Positions 44,234 through 54,434 are shown, counted from the stretch's first letter. The stretch: 64,000 nt of DNA from an uncultured Prolixibacteraceae bacterium (GCA_913063265.1 CAJXZG010000019.1:1-64000); one strand, 5' to 3'. Made by a program: numbers and translations. Notes: a model not told the origin generated them from the letters alone.

Positions 44234-45922
44234 ATGATACCAAAACAAATTGTTAAACTAACGGTAATCCTGATGATGGTTATAGGTGCATATAAATCAG
44301 GACATGCACAACAAAACTCAGTTGTTGATATTTATAAGGGAGTTGAGTTTGACATGCCAAAAATTCTGGAACCTGTTATCCCTGATAATGCTGTTCGAAT
44401 AACCGATTTTGGTGCAGTAAGTGGCGGACAAATTATTAACACCGAAGCTTTTGCCAATGCAATTGATGCCGTTACCAAAAAAGGCGGTGGAAAAGTAATT
44501 ATTCCTCCCGGCATATGGCTTACCGGGCCAATAACATTAAAAAGCAATCTGGAGTTACATGCTGAGCAGGGAGCATTAATTCTCTTTTCAACAAATAAAG
44601 ATTTGTACCCGGTTGTTAAAACCAATTTTGAAGGATTGGATACCTGGCGCTGTTTATCTCCCATCAATGGTAAAAATCTTGAAAACATAGCTTTTACCGG
44701 GAAAGGTGTTTGGGATGGCAACGGTGACGCATGGAGACATGTCAAAAAAAGTAAACTTACAGAAAGCCAATGGAAAAAGCTGATAAAATCAGGCGGAGTA
44801 GTCAATAAAAAAGGGGATCTGTGGTTTCCGTCAGAACAATTTAAAAAAGGTTATGAAGGAAGTGGTGATCAGAATGTTCGCGACGATATTAAATCCAAAG
44901 AAGATTTTGAAGCCATACGGGATTATCTTCGCCCGGTTTTTGTAAGCATTCAAAACAGTAAACGTGTTATGTTTGACGGACCGGTGTTTCAAAACTCACC
45001 TGCGTGGAATATTCATCCCCTTTGGGTGGAAGATTTAATCGTCAGAAACATAACGGTTCGAAATCCCTGGTATTCGCAAAACGGAGATGGAATTGATATT
45101 GAATCATGTAAAAATGTATTGGTTTACAATTGCAATTTTGATGTAGGAGACGATGCGATTTGTATAAAATCGGGCAAAAACGAAGATGGAAGACGTTACG
45201 GAATCCCTTGTGAAAATCTGGTGATTAAAAACAATATTGTTTATCATGGACATGGTGGAGTTACTGTAGGTAGCGAAGTGTCAGGTGGTGTGCGAAATAT
45301 GCACGTTTCAAACTGCACGTTTATGGGAACCGATGTGGGCCTGCGTTTTAAAAGTACAAGAGGCAGAGGTGGTGTTGTCGAAAACATATTTATTTCAAAT
45401 GTTTATATGACCGACATCCCGACAAATGCAATTTCATTTAACTTATATTACGGAGGACGTTCAATTTCAGAAATGTTAGCCGAAAAGGGAGGTATGAAAA
45501 CTTCAACAGAATTAATGCCGGTAACCGAAGAAACACCTCGGTTTAGAAATATTAAAATATCAGATATTGTTGTTAATGGTGCCGAAAAAGCTGTTTTCCT
45601 GCAAGGATTACCCGAAATGAACATCGAAAATGTGGAGCTAAAAGATATGATTCTTGATGCCAATAACGGCTTTACTGTAATTGATGCAAATGGAGTAAAG
45701 ATTAAAAATATTGAGTTGAATACTGAAAAACAAACGGCAATTGAAATATTCAACGGTAAAAACATTGAAATTGATAATTTCAAATATGATTTCGACAAAC
45801 CGGAAAATTTAAAAGTTAATGGTTCAGTTTGTGAAAACATCTCTATTCAATCAAAAAGTAAAAAGTTAGAACAATTTGTAACGATTGGAGATGAAGTAAA
45901 ATCAGGAGCTGTAAAATTCTAG
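44234..45922 (+). CDS. Polygalacturonase-family GH28 enzyme
   Basis: 562 aa with a signal peptide (about 1-25). A right-handed beta-helix with the GH28 motifs NGDGIDIES, VGDDAICIKSGK (Asp 306 and 307), HGHGGVTVGSE and RFKSTRGRGG. A family insertion near residues 165-225 (GDLWFPSEQF region) is typical of exo-acting bacterial members. It should hydrolyse galacturonic acid linkages in homogalacturonan or rhamnogalacturonan fragments in the periplasm. It is 12 bp after the CE8 gene and 8 bp before the acetylesterase, in one operon. Confidence 0.93.
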   Translation: MIPKQIVKLTVILMMVIGAYKSGHAQQNSVVDIYKGVEFDMPKILEPVIPDNAVRITDFGAVSGGQIINTEAFANAIDAVTKKGGGKVIIPPGIWLTGPITLKSNLELHAEQGALILFSTNKDLYPVVKTNFEGLDTWRCLSPINGKNLENIAFTGKGVWDGNGDAWRHVKKSKLTESQWKKLIKSGGVVNKKGDLWFPSEQFKKGYEGSGDQNVRDDIKSKEDFEAIRDYLRPVFVSIQNSKRVMFDGPVFQNSPAWNIHPLWVEDLIVRNITVRNPWYSQNGDGIDIESCKNVLVYNCNFDVGDDAICIKSGKNEDGRRYGIPCENLVIKNNIVYHGHGGVTVGSEVSGGVRNMHVSNCTFMGTDVGLRFKSTRGRGGVVENIFISNVYMTDIPTNAISFNLYYGGRSISEMLAEKGGMKTSTELMPVTEETPRFRNIKISDIVVNGAEKAVFLQGLPEMNIENVELKDMILDANNGFTVIDANGVKIKNIELNTEKQTAIEIFNGKNIEIDNFKYDFDKPENLKVNGSVCENISIQSKSKKLEQFVTIGDEVKSGAVKF

Positions 45923-45930
45923 ATTGGAAA

Positions 45931-46668
45931 ATGGGAAGGATTGTTCTGATATTAATTATTGCTGTGGTAACTGTTTTTACATCGTGTAGCAAGGAAAAAG
46001 AAATAAGGATTTTCTGCATTGGTGATTCAACTATGGCAAATAAAAAAACAAAAGTATATCCTGAAACCGGTTGGTGCCAGGTTTTAGATTTGTATTTCGA
46101 TAATACAGTACAAATAAAAAATCATGCAGTTAACGGGCGAAGCAGCAAAAGTTTTATTGATGAAGGCCGATGGAAATCAGTACTTGACAGCTTGCAAAAA
46201 GGTGATTATGTTTTTATACAGTTCGGCCATAATGACCAAAAAGAATACGACTCAACCCGGTATACAACTCCATACGGAACTTATTCCGATAACCTGAAAA
46301 AATTTGTTAACGAATCGAGAAGTAAAAAAGCAAAACCTGTACTGTTTACTTCTATCGTCAGACGCCATTTTGATAAAAACGGAACATTAATTGATACCCA
46401 TGGAGATTATCCTGAAGCTTGTAGAGATTTAGCTAACGAAATGAATGTTCCCTTGATAGATTTACAGAAGCTGACAGAGGAAATGATAAATGAAACTGGT
46501 GAGAATAATTCAAAAGAAATATATGTTTGGACAGCTCCAAACAATGAATACCCTGATGGAAGAAAAGACAACACACACTTGTCTGAAAAGGGGGCAAAAA
46601 TCGTTGCTCAAATAGCATTAGAAGAAAGTAAAAAACTAAATTTAGAATTTTCAAAAAGATTAAAATAG
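45931..46668 (+). CDS. SGNH-hydrolase, rhamnogalacturonan acetylesterase-like (CE12)
   Basis: 245 aa with a lipobox (FTSC, Cys 19). SGNH blocks are visible: block I IGDST (Ser 33), block II NGRSSKSF, block III FGHNDQK and block V DNTHLSEKG, giving Ser, Gly, Asn and the Asp-His pair. This pattern fits the CE12 rhamnogalacturonan/pectin acetylesterases. It would remove acetyl groups that block the lyases and GH28. Its stop codon abuts the start of the following lyase gene. Confidence 0.88.
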   Translation: MGRIVLILIIAVVTVFTSCSKEKEIRIFCIGDSTMANKKTKVYPETGWCQVLDLYFDNTVQIKNHAVNGRSSKSFIDEGRWKSVLDSLQKGDYVFIQFGHNDQKEYDSTRYTTPYGTYSDNLKKFVNESRSKKAKPVLFTSIVRRHFDKNGTLIDTHGDYPEACRDLANEMNVPLIDLQKLTEEMINETGENNSKEIYVWTAPNNEYPDGRKDNTHLSEKGAKIVAQIALEESKKLNLEFSKRLK

Positions 46669-48369
46669 ATGTTTAAAATGAAGAAAGATTTGATGAGCCT
46701 GTTATTTATAATACTGGCAGTATTTATTGGATACGCACAAGAAGATGTTCCCGCATTTCCTGGTGCAGAGGGGTATGGCAAATATACGACAGGCGGACGT
46801 GGTGGAAAGGTAATTTATGTAACTACACTGGAAGATACCGGAGCGGAAGGTTCTCTTCGTTATGCGATAAACCAGAGTGGGGCAAGAATTATAATGTTCA
46901 AAGTTTCGGGTACGATAAAATTAAATTCCAGATTACAAATAAAAAAAGGTGACGTTACAATTGCCGGGCAAACTGCACCGGGAGATGGAATTACAATACG
47001 CGATTATCCGGTAACTGTAGATGCTGATAATGTAATTATTCGTTTTATGCGATTTCGTATGGGCGATGAAACTAAACAGGAAGCTGATGCTTTGGGTGGG
47101 CGCAGGTATAAAAGAATAATGGTCGACCATTGTTCAATGAGCTGGTCAACAGATGAATGTGTTTCATTTTATGATAACGAATTATTTACACTTCAATGGA
47201 GTATAATTTCTGAAAGTTTAAGAATTTCGGTACACGACAAGGGCCGACACGGTTATGGAGGAATATGGGGAGGAAGAGGTGTTTCTTTTCATCACAATTT
47301 ATTAGCAAGCCACGATAGCAGAAATCCACGTTTTTGTGGCAGTCGTTATTCTAACAGACCCGATGATGAATTGGTTGATTACCGAAATAATGTAATCTTT
47401 AACTGGGGAGGAAACAGTGCTTACGCTGCCGAAGGAGGAAGTTATAACATGGTAAACAATTATTATAAAGCCGGTCCCGCAACTTCATCATCAAAAGCAA
47501 GACGGATTATTGAACCTTATCCGGATAACGGAGGTAATAGTCAGCCAAAAGGAACCTATGGCATTTTTTATATAACCGGAAATTACATGACAGAAAGCTC
47601 AGCAGTTACCAACGATAACTGGCAGGGTGTCGATATGCACTCATCTTTTGCGACGTTGGCACCGGGAACAACTTTGGAGGATTTAAAATCAAATACTGAG
47701 TTCGAAAAAGGTGAAGTAACCACCCATACTGCAGAATTAGCTTATGAAAGGGTTTTGGAATTTGGTGGTGCAAGCCTGAGTTATGATTCTGTAGACTTAA
47801 GAATTCTTCATGATTTGGAAACTGGAACTGTAACGTTTCCGGATGGCGGAAACGGCAGTAAAAATGGCCTTATCGATACCCAGGAAGCAGTCGGAGGATG
47901 GCCGGTGTTAGAATCAAAAGATGCTCCGTTAGATAGCGATGAAGATGGAATGCCCGATGAATGGGAAAATGCCAATGGCCTGAATCCAAACAGTGCTGAA
48001 GATGCACAGTTAAAAACAGTAGATGGTGTCTACCCCAATGTTGAGGTATACTTGTACAGCTTGGTTCAGGATATTGTTGAAGCTCAAAACGAGGATGGAA
48101 TTCATACCTCAAACAAAACACTGGCTGTTAATAAAAAAACTATCAATTTGTACTGGAACAATTTTTCAAAAGAACTAATTATTAATCATGAGGATTGGAT
48201 TAAAAATGTAAAAATTTATTCCATCTCCGGAACGTTAGTATATCAGGGCGAAAACTTTAATTCTTCATCAATTCGAAAAGGGATATACAATTTAAATCGT
48301 GGAATTTTTATCGTTAAAATTGTAGATGAAAATAACCAGGTTTTTTCCAGAAAAATTATTAATAATTAA
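46669..48369 (+). CDS. Secreted pectate lyase, PL1_2-like, with T9SS tail
   Basis: 566 aa; the ATG directly follows the preceding TAG, and a second Met 9 bp later is also plausible. Signal peptide ends at GYAQ. The beta-helix shares nearly every block with the lyase at 41880: FPGAEGYGKYTTGGRGG, VTIAGQTAPGDGITIRD, MVDHCSMSWSTDE, FHHNLLASHDSRNPRFCGSR and DSDEDGMPDEWE. The last 75 residues form a T9SS sorting domain (VKIYSISGTLVYQGE), absent in its paralogue, so this copy acts outside the cell on polymer. Confidence 0.9.
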   Translation: MFKMKKDLMSLLFIILAVFIGYAQEDVPAFPGAEGYGKYTTGGRGGKVIYVTTLEDTGAEGSLRYAINQSGARIIMFKVSGTIKLNSRLQIKKGDVTIAGQTAPGDGITIRDYPVTVDADNVIIRFMRFRMGDETKQEADALGGRRYKRIMVDHCSMSWSTDECVSFYDNELFTLQWSIISESLRISVHDKGRHGYGGIWGGRGVSFHHNLLASHDSRNPRFCGSRYSNRPDDELVDYRNNVIFNWGGNSAYAAEGGSYNMVNNYYKAGPATSSSKARRIIEPYPDNGGNSQPKGTYGIFYITGNYMTESSAVTNDNWQGVDMHSSFATLAPGTTLEDLKSNTEFEKGEVTTHTAELAYERVLEFGGASLSYDSVDLRILHDLETGTVTFPDGGNGSKNGLIDTQEAVGGWPVLESKDAPLDSDEDGMPDEWENANGLNPNSAEDAQLKTVDGVYPNVEVYLYSLVQDIVEAQNEDGIHTSNKTLAVNKKTINLYWNNFSKELIINHEDWIKNVKIYSISGTLVYQGENFNSSSIRKGIYNLNRGIFIVKIVDENNQVFSRKIINN

Positions 48370-48393
48370 ATCTTTGAATGGAATAAATCATTT

Positions 48394-50322
48394 GTGAAAC
48401 CATTTTATTTAATCAGTTTATTTGCAGGATTATTTCTTTATTCAGCAGTAAACGGCACAGTATATGAAGCCGAAACTGCGGTATTATATAAAGCAGTATC
48501 CGAAGTAAAAAACAGTGGTTATTCGGGAAATTCGTACGTTAACTTTGATAACGAAAAAGGAAGCTATCTTGAATTAAAAGTCGGGATGAAAAAAGCGGGA
48601 CGGCAAAAGATTACAATCCGCTTTTCAAATGGAAGTAGTTCTGCCCGGCCAATGAAAGTTGAGATTAATAATGTGGTAATTCAAGACGCATTGATTTTTA
48701 ACCCTACCAATGAATGGACCAACTGGGATACGATTTCTACATATGCAGATTTTAAGGAAGGAGTAAATTTTCTAAAGTTAACATCAACCGGAAACGATGG
48801 CGGACCTAATATCGATTGGTTTGATATCTCAGGAGAACAGTCCCCAACTTATAATTTAAATTTATCTGTTGAGGGAAACGGACAAATAATTCAAATTCCT
48901 GCAAATGGACTCCTGTTTGAAAATGAGCAAATAACATTAATTGCAAAGCCCGGTTTTAACAGTGCTTTCAATCAATGGTCGGGAGATTTCACTTCTTCAT
49001 CGGATACTTTACGGTTTATATTAAATCAAAATAAAAAGATTCACGCCCGTTTTTTTGAAATTGAAATAACACTCCCCGAACCTGATTTTACCATGAAAGG
49101 TTATGCAAGCCTTAGTGGAGAAGGAATCGAAACCACAACAGGCGGAGAAGGGGGCCAAATTATTATTATTGAAAACCTCGAACAATTAATAAAATGGGGC
49201 GAAAGCCGTGAGAATAATTATACAGCAGAAACTGTAATCATTAAAGGGAAAATAGAAGCGAAGGAAACAACTGTAATTACCATAAAAAGAGGAAAGGATA
49301 TCTCAATTCTGGGGGATTCTGAAACAAAGGGAGATTTTGGAGAGTTGCAAAATATATCCTTAAATATTCGTGATTATTCAAATGTAATTGTAAGAAATTT
49401 GAAAATGCACGAAGTTCTTTATCCTCACGATGATTTAACTATTGACAATTGTCATCATGTTTGGATTGATCATTGTGAGTTTCACAGTAAAATTGGAGAG
49501 GATATCGATTACGACACTTATGATGGGCTCCTGGATATAAAAAAAGGATCCCGAAATGTTACCGTCTCCTGGTGCCACTTTCATGACCACATGAAATCTG
49601 TATTGATAGGACACAGCGATAACAATGAAGAACAGGATAAAAATCTCCAGGTAACTTTTCATCATAATTGGTTTGCAAATACTGATGGCAGAAATCCAAG
49701 TTTACGTTTTGGACAAATTCACTATTTTAACAATTACCTCGAAAATATTGCGGATTATGGTTTTGCCGTTAGAAATGGAGCTCATGCAAAAATTGAAAAT
49801 TGCCATTTCGAAAGTGTAAAGCTTCCGGTTACTACCGATAAATTTACAGGTCATGGCTTTGCGTGTGTTTCAGGTTGTATTTACACAGGTTCCTGTTCCG
49901 AATTCAGTAATCAGATTTCAGAACCTACAGATTGTGAATTTTGGAACGACCAGATTCCTTATGAGTATTCATTGGAAAATACAAATACCGTTTTACTCTC
50001 AACTAAAACTTATTCGGGAGTTGGGAAAATTGATATTGTTTCCAAAACTTCTGAAATTAAAGATCTGAATAATTTAGATTTAAAGAATATCGGTTTTTAT
50101 AGCGGAAATTTACATGTATCATTTAGTTTAAAATCGAGTGATAAGCTGGTTATATCTGTTCACACAGTTAATGGCCAAAAACTATATCTTGAAACCGGAA
50201 ATTATAGTGCGGGAATTCATCAGATTCAAATTCCTTTTTCAGAGATAAAGAATGGAATATATTTGCTTGGAATAGAAAATTCGGGCAAAAGAATATCAAA
50301 AAAATGGGTGAAGTTTGAATAG
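48394..50322 (+). CDS. Secreted CBM35/CBM6-type plus PL1 pectate lyase with T9SS tail
   Basis: 642 aa from a GTG start. A signal peptide is followed by a CBM6/35-like domain (about 22-150, YEAETAVLYKAV at the start, GGPNIDWFDI at the end), a repeat domain with NQWSGDF (about 155-225), a classical PL1 beta-helix (about 230-555) and a T9SS tail (about 570-642). PL1 motifs: WIDHCEFH, DGLLDI, SWCHFHDHMKSVLIGHSD, FHHNWF and RNPSLRFG (RxPxxR with the catalytic Arg). It would cleave low-methylated pectin outside the cell while held to a glycan by its CBM. Last gene of the plus-strand operon. Confidence 0.9.
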   Translation: MKPFYLISLFAGLFLYSAVNGTVYEAETAVLYKAVSEVKNSGYSGNSYVNFDNEKGSYLELKVGMKKAGRQKITIRFSNGSSSARPMKVEINNVVIQDALIFNPTNEWTNWDTISTYADFKEGVNFLKLTSTGNDGGPNIDWFDISGEQSPTYNLNLSVEGNGQIIQIPANGLLFENEQITLIAKPGFNSAFNQWSGDFTSSSDTLRFILNQNKKIHARFFEIEITLPEPDFTMKGYASLSGEGIETTTGGEGGQIIIIENLEQLIKWGESRENNYTAETVIIKGKIEAKETTVITIKRGKDISILGDSETKGDFGELQNISLNIRDYSNVIVRNLKMHEVLYPHDDLTIDNCHHVWIDHCEFHSKIGEDIDYDTYDGLLDIKKGSRNVTVSWCHFHDHMKSVLIGHSDNNEEQDKNLQVTFHHNWFANTDGRNPSLRFGQIHYFNNYLENIADYGFAVRNGAHAKIENCHFESVKLPVTTDKFTGHGFACVSGCIYTGSCSEFSNQISEPTDCEFWNDQIPYEYSLENTNTVLLSTKTYSGVGKIDIVSKTSEIKDLNNLDLKNIGFYSGNLHVSFSLKSSDKLVISVHTVNGQKLYLETGNYSAGIHQIQIPFSEIKNGIYLLGIENSGKRISKKWVKFE

Positions 50323-50445
50323 AAAAAAGTATTCGGAATTCATTATACTTTTTAGCTAAATTGTCAACTTATACTATTGAAAATTTTACTGAATTAGGTA
50401 ATCAATAACAGCCCAATAAGGATAAGTTTAATATTTATAGAGTGC

Positions 50446-50477
50446 AAAAAAAGGGCTGTTCTATAAAAAACAGCCCT
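50446..50477 (-). terminator. Intrinsic terminator of the 736-aa beta-helix gene
   Basis: On the minus strand AGGGCTGTT pairs with AACAGCCCT around 8 nt and is followed by TTTTTTT. The rest of the 180-bp convergent gap after the CBM-PL1 gene shows no plus-strand terminator. Confidence 0.82.
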
Positions 50478-50502
50478 CAACTAACTATACTAATCTAAAA
50501 AA

Positions 50503-52713
50503 CTATTGAATTATTACTTTTTGAGTTGAACCTCCCTGCTCAAGAGATTTCACAAAATACATTCCTGATGGTAATCCTGATACATCGATATAGTCCATCG
50601 ACGAATTTACAACCCTGCGAATCAACAGATTTCCGGAAATTCCAAAAACACCGATATCTGTAGGTTTATTTATATCTACATAGATTTTATCTCTTGCAGG
50701 ATTTGGATAAACTTTAAATTCCGAAGTTTCATAAGTAATTGATGATGTAGTCATTTTGGCCGATTTAATATAATAAAGGTTTACCCCGCTACTTGGAGAG
50801 AAAAGATAAATAGTGGTAGCTTCGCCGGTATAGGTAAAAGTCCCTTCACTAATCGATTCGCCCAGCGCAGGAAATGTTCCAATTACGTTGTCTTTTGTGC
50901 CTGCTGCAATTGTTAATTCTCTGTCGGCACTGCTGGATGAAGACATTCCCATTACCGTAATGGTAGAGCTTCCCGGAACTTTAAATGACACGACTCTTGC
51001 CACCGGAAGACCAAACTCATCGAAAGAACCACTACCTCCAAACTTAAGGCGGTGAGTAAAGTCCATGCCTCCCAAAGATTTGTTGTTTTCATCCACCGTT
51101 ACACTTTTATCACTATTTGCATGAATTGTAAGTCCTTCAACTGTGGTAGTTTCGGTCATTTCTCCCAAACCATTAAAAGCATCAAGACTTATATTCCATT
51201 CCTGTACATCGGGCAATTCGGGTGTATAAGGTGCGGTTTTTACATGATAAAGGTTTACACCACTGCTAGGAGAAAATAAATAAATGGTGGCTGCTCCGCC
51301 CATGTAGTTAAATTCGCCTTTTGAAATTGATTCTCCCAATGCCGGGAATCTTCCCAGTTCTGTATCTTTATTATCAACGGCTATTACCAATTCTCTGTCA
51401 GCACTACTTGATGAAGACATCCCAATAACTGTAATTGTAGTGTTTCCTTCCACATCAAATGCCAATACTCTGCCTGTAGGCATACCGCTTTCATCAAATT
51501 GTCCGCTTCCACCCAATTTTAATCTGTGGGTATAGTCCATTCCGTCCAGTGATTTGTTGTTTTCGTCAATAGTTACCTTTTTCTCATCATTGGCGTAAAT
51601 GGTTAATCCGTCAATTGTTGTTGTTGCAACTATTTCACCCAAAGCATTAAAATTATCATCACTAAAATTCCATTCTGTTCCTCCTCCCATTTGAGGTCTC
51701 CAACGTGGGTCTCCGGCATTGTCTTTTCCCGCAAAGGTTTCATCCATAATTGTAAAATCTCCATTCATCGGATCAACCCAAAGATCAGTTGCAGTTCCTG
51801 AATAAGTTACATTCGGGAAGCCTACCAGTGTATCTGATGAAAACATAAAATCAGCGCTTGCATAAGTATTGTCAAAAGTTAATGTTGTATTTGGAAGTCC
51901 TTCGTACCCTTTTACACCGGTTTTCATCTCATTATCCATGTCCCAGCCAGGACCCCAAATTGTATTTCGAATTGTCAGACCTTCTGTAATATCGTTTTTG
52001 CCTTCTCCACCACGCCATCTAAACATCTGGCGACCAACATCCGGAACTTCATACAATGTACAGCTTTCAATGGTTAAAGATTTTGAGTTGCTGCGACTGG
52101 CAAGAAAATACTGAATCCTTTTAAATGTAGAATTCTCCAATAAAATATCACCTGCTTCCCAGGTATCTTTGTCAACATACAAAACACCATAGTTTTTAAG
52201 ACTGTCGACAATACAATCGGAAACGATAAATTTACCAAGTGTACCACCTCCACTTTTTAATCTTAATATTCCTCTTAGTGATCGTATTTTACAACCTTCA
52301 AATTTTACTTCTCCAATGTTTCCACTTTCATCGATATTGAAAACATACCGGTTGTCGAAACCATCTATACCATTATCAAATCCAATATTCTGGAACCTGA
52401 TATAATCAACACTGGCATCCGGAACAAGATTAAAATTCTTACTACAGTCAATCATAGGTAGTTCCATAGCTGAAGGATCGCTACTTCTGAATTCAATCGA
52501 TTTATCGAAGGAATATCCTTCTATACTGTCTGTTTTGTACATTTTGCCAGGACCTAAGAGAATAATAGTCCCATCGGCAACATTAGGCAAAGTGTCTCCC
52601 AGTACGTAAGGATTATCGAATCCTGACAAATCCACCACATCCTGGGCATTGGAGAATCCGGACATAGCCAGAATAAATACTCCTAAAAATAATGTGAAAG
52701 TAAAATTTTTCAT
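50503..52713 (-). CDS. Secreted beta-helix protein with two repeated binding modules and T9SS tail
   Basis: 736 aa with a signal peptide ending at SNAQ (about 24). A DUF4957/DUF5123-like beta-helix (about 40-340, ending in NAGDPRWRP) is followed by two homologous beta-sandwich modules (about 345-490 and 500-645), each running from a Trp-Asn motif through GLTI.A and MSSSSSADREL to YLFSPSSGVNLY. A T9SS tail begins near 665 (FKVYPNPARDKIYVD). No catalytic signature is recognised, so it is probably a cell-surface or released pectin-binding protein; the modules are candidate CBMs. A perfect-dyad regulator site lies 153 bp upstream. Confidence 0.8.
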   Translation of the reverse strand: MKNFTFTLFLGVFILAMSGFSNAQDVVDLSGFDNPYVLGDTLPNVADGTIILLGPGKMYKTDSIEGYSFDKSIEFRSSDPSAMELPMIDCSKNFNLVPDASVDYIRFQNIGFDNGIDGFDNRYVFNIDESGNIGEVKFEGCKIRSLRGILRLKSGGGTLGKFIVSDCIVDSLKNYGVLYVDKDTWEAGDILLENSTFKRIQYFLASRSNSKSLTIESCTLYEVPDVGRQMFRWRGGEGKNDITEGLTIRNTIWGPGWDMDNEMKTGVKGYEGLPNTTLTFDNTYASADFMFSSDTLVGFPNVTYSGTATDLWVDPMNGDFTIMDETFAGKDNAGDPRWRPQMGGGTEWNFSDDNFNALGEIVATTTIDGLTIYANDEKKVTIDENNKSLDGMDYTHRLKLGGSGQFDESGMPTGRVLAFDVEGNTTITVIGMSSSSSADRELVIAVDNKDTELGRFPALGESISKGEFNYMGGAATIYLFSPSSGVNLYHVKTAPYTPELPDVQEWNISLDAFNGLGEMTETTTVEGLTIHANSDKSVTVDENNKSLGGMDFTHRLKFGGSGSFDEFGLPVARVVSFKVPGSSTITVMGMSSSSSADRELTIAAGTKDNVIGTFPALGESISEGTFTYTGEATTIYLFSPSSGVNLYYIKSAKMTTSSITYETSEFKVYPNPARDKIYVDINKPTDIGVFGISGNLLIRRVVNSSMDYIDVSGLPSGMYFVKSLEQGGSTQKVIIQ

Positions 52714-52865
52714 AAACTCTAATTTTAATTAATTACTTATTGATTTTGATAAATACCATTTGTTAAATACAATGAATAAAATTACTGCATAAAGTATAGT
52801 TATAAAAATGCAAAATTCTCAAAAGGGGGGTACATTTTCTCCTTACAGTGCATGTGTATCAAAAA

Positions 52866-52882
52866 GCGGGATTATTTTCCCA
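52866..52882 (+). promoter_or_regulatory. Candidate pectin-regulon site upstream of the beta-helix gene
   Basis: GCGGGATTATTTTCCCA, containing the dyad GGGA-N6-TCCC. It differs by one base from the copy before the GH105 gene. The rest of the gap (52714-52999, 286 bp) has only A/T-rich sequence and no clear -7 box. Confidence 0.6.
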
Positions 52883-52999
52883 AAAAATCAATTTCTTCTG
52901 TTATAAATTTTTCCAATGATATAAATTAACCTTATGAAAATCAGAAGAGAAAATTCATTTCAGGGTGATAAGATGCTGTTTACTAAAAGAGACAGAATA

Positions 53000-53992
53000 T
53001 CAACTTGGTGTGAATATTTTGTTTAAAAACAAAATTACATGTCCGGTAGCCTTATCAAACCATGGATAAAACAACCAAAAAGGATGAGGTGTTTCAGGTA
53101 AAGTATGTATTTCGTAATATTGATGATTGTTTTCCAATACCTCAACAAATGCTTCCCTTCCTGCATGAAATCTTGGAATTGAACTGTTGATAAAAAGTGT
53201 TGGCGGGGTATTTTCGTTCACATAATTCAAGGGTGATGCCTGTATCCACAATTCAGGTTTTTGTGCATAAGTGTACCCAAACCAGCGTGCTCCTGCTGAA
53301 GGTTTATCCGGACTTGTATCTTTTCCGCTTTCTGCAGGATCTGTAAAATCAAGTATTCCATCGATATTTATTATTGCATGTACCCGGTCATTTACTTCCG
53401 TTTTTTGATGAGATTTAAAAAGCGGATTTGCCGCAGTTGTTCCGATTAAACTTGCCAATGTTGCACCTGCAGAAGTACCTAATATGGCTATTCGTGATGT
53501 ATCTACGTTAAATTTTGTTGCATTTTGTTTTAACCAAACCAAAGCTGATTTAATGTCTTTTACACCTGCTGGATATATGGCTTCGGGCGATAATCTGTAT
53601 TCGACTGCTGCTGCAAAAAAACCGGCGTTAGCAAGTTTTTGTGCCATTGGAACCATATGCGATTTATTTCCTGAAGCCCAACCACCCCCATGAATCAGAA
53701 TAACTGCCGGAATCTTTTTATTACTTACATTTGGGTAAAACAAATCAGTATGTAACCTGCGATCTCCTAATTCATAATAAACCACATTTCTTTCACTTTT
53801 TATTTCCTTCAAATCAAACGCTTTGACAGGAATTGCAATAGGAAAGTCTTTTGTAATTTTTTGTGTAGCACTCCAAACTGAAAAACTTGTATCTGTTGGA
53901 AAATCAGTTTTTTCGTGTTGTCCAAAAAGTAATACGGGTGAAATAATAAGAAAAAAAGCAAATGTATTCAGTTTAATCTTGAAATTGCACAT
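53000..53992 (-). CDS. Alpha/beta-hydrolase esterase (HSL/BD-FAE-like)
   Basis: 330 aa with a signal peptide (about 1-24). The HGGGW oxyanion motif (about 101-105), nucleophile elbow GTSAG (Ser about 174), an Asp in the DGILDF region and a late TPHPFW His give an HSL-type esterase. Such enzymes deacylate plant polysaccharides; in a pectin locus a pectin acetylesterase or feruloyl-type esterase is plausible. It lies between two minus-strand pectin genes, but 286 bp and 441 bp gaps and no regulator motif suggest its own control. Confidence 0.82.
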   Translation of the reverse strand: MCNFKIKLNTFAFFLIISPVLLFGQHEKTDFPTDTSFSVWSATQKITKDFPIAIPVKAFDLKEIKSERNVVYYELGDRRLHTDLFYPNVSNKKIPAVILIHGGGWASGNKSHMVPMAQKLANAGFFAAAVEYRLSPEAIYPAGVKDIKSALVWLKQNATKFNVDTSRIAILGTSAGATLASLIGTTAANPLFKSHQKTEVNDRVHAIINIDGILDFTDPAESGKDTSPDKPSAGARWFGYTYAQKPELWIQASPLNYVNENTPPTLFINSSIPRFHAGREAFVEVLENNHQYYEIHTLPETPHPFWLFYPWFDKATGHVILFLNKIFTPS

Positions 53993-54170
53993 AAATGGTT
54001 TTCAGTTTGTAAAACAAAGGAGAAGATGAAGAGACTGTTTTGAATTTATTATAATATCGTCTTTTTCACTTTTACTACTATAACAAATCCTTCAAGCTAT
54101 TTCTAACAAATAATACCAAAACGGTCTCTAAAAAACCTTCTCTGATTCTTTTTTACCTTTGGTTATTTTA

Positions 54171-54434
54171 ACGTGAGTTCAGGATAAGACATCGTCACAG
54201 CTTTAGAAAATTTTTACAGAGACAAACCAAATTTAAGAAGGACTATCGGGATAATTCAATAAAATTTGGAGCAGTATATGTGAAAATTTTCAAAGCCTTG
54301 TAAAGGAAAGTCCAAAGCACATCATCTTTGAGCTATAAAATCTTAAAAATAACCCGTTATTCCCGGATATTTTATAACTCAAATCTGAAGCACTTATGAC
54401 TTTCTGTGATTGATGGCTTATCCCGAATTCACGT
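54171..54434. mobile_element. 264-bp MITE-like element with 7-bp target-site duplication
   Basis: The ends are imperfect inverted repeats: left ACGTGAGTTCAGGATAAG, right (read inward on the minus strand) ACGTGAATTCGGGATAAG, with similarity continuing for about a dozen further bases. The direct repeat TATTTTA flanks both ends (54164-54170 and 54435-54441), as expected for a target-site duplication. The interior has no credible coding sequence, so it is a non-autonomous element or a small IS remnant. Family not assigned. It fills most of the 441-bp gap 53993-54433; the remaining 53993-54163 holds nothing recognised. Confidence 0.8.

Noticed and set aside
54171-54434. A small protein gene inside the MITE-like element
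   Set aside because: No frame of useful length with plausible composition was found on either strand.
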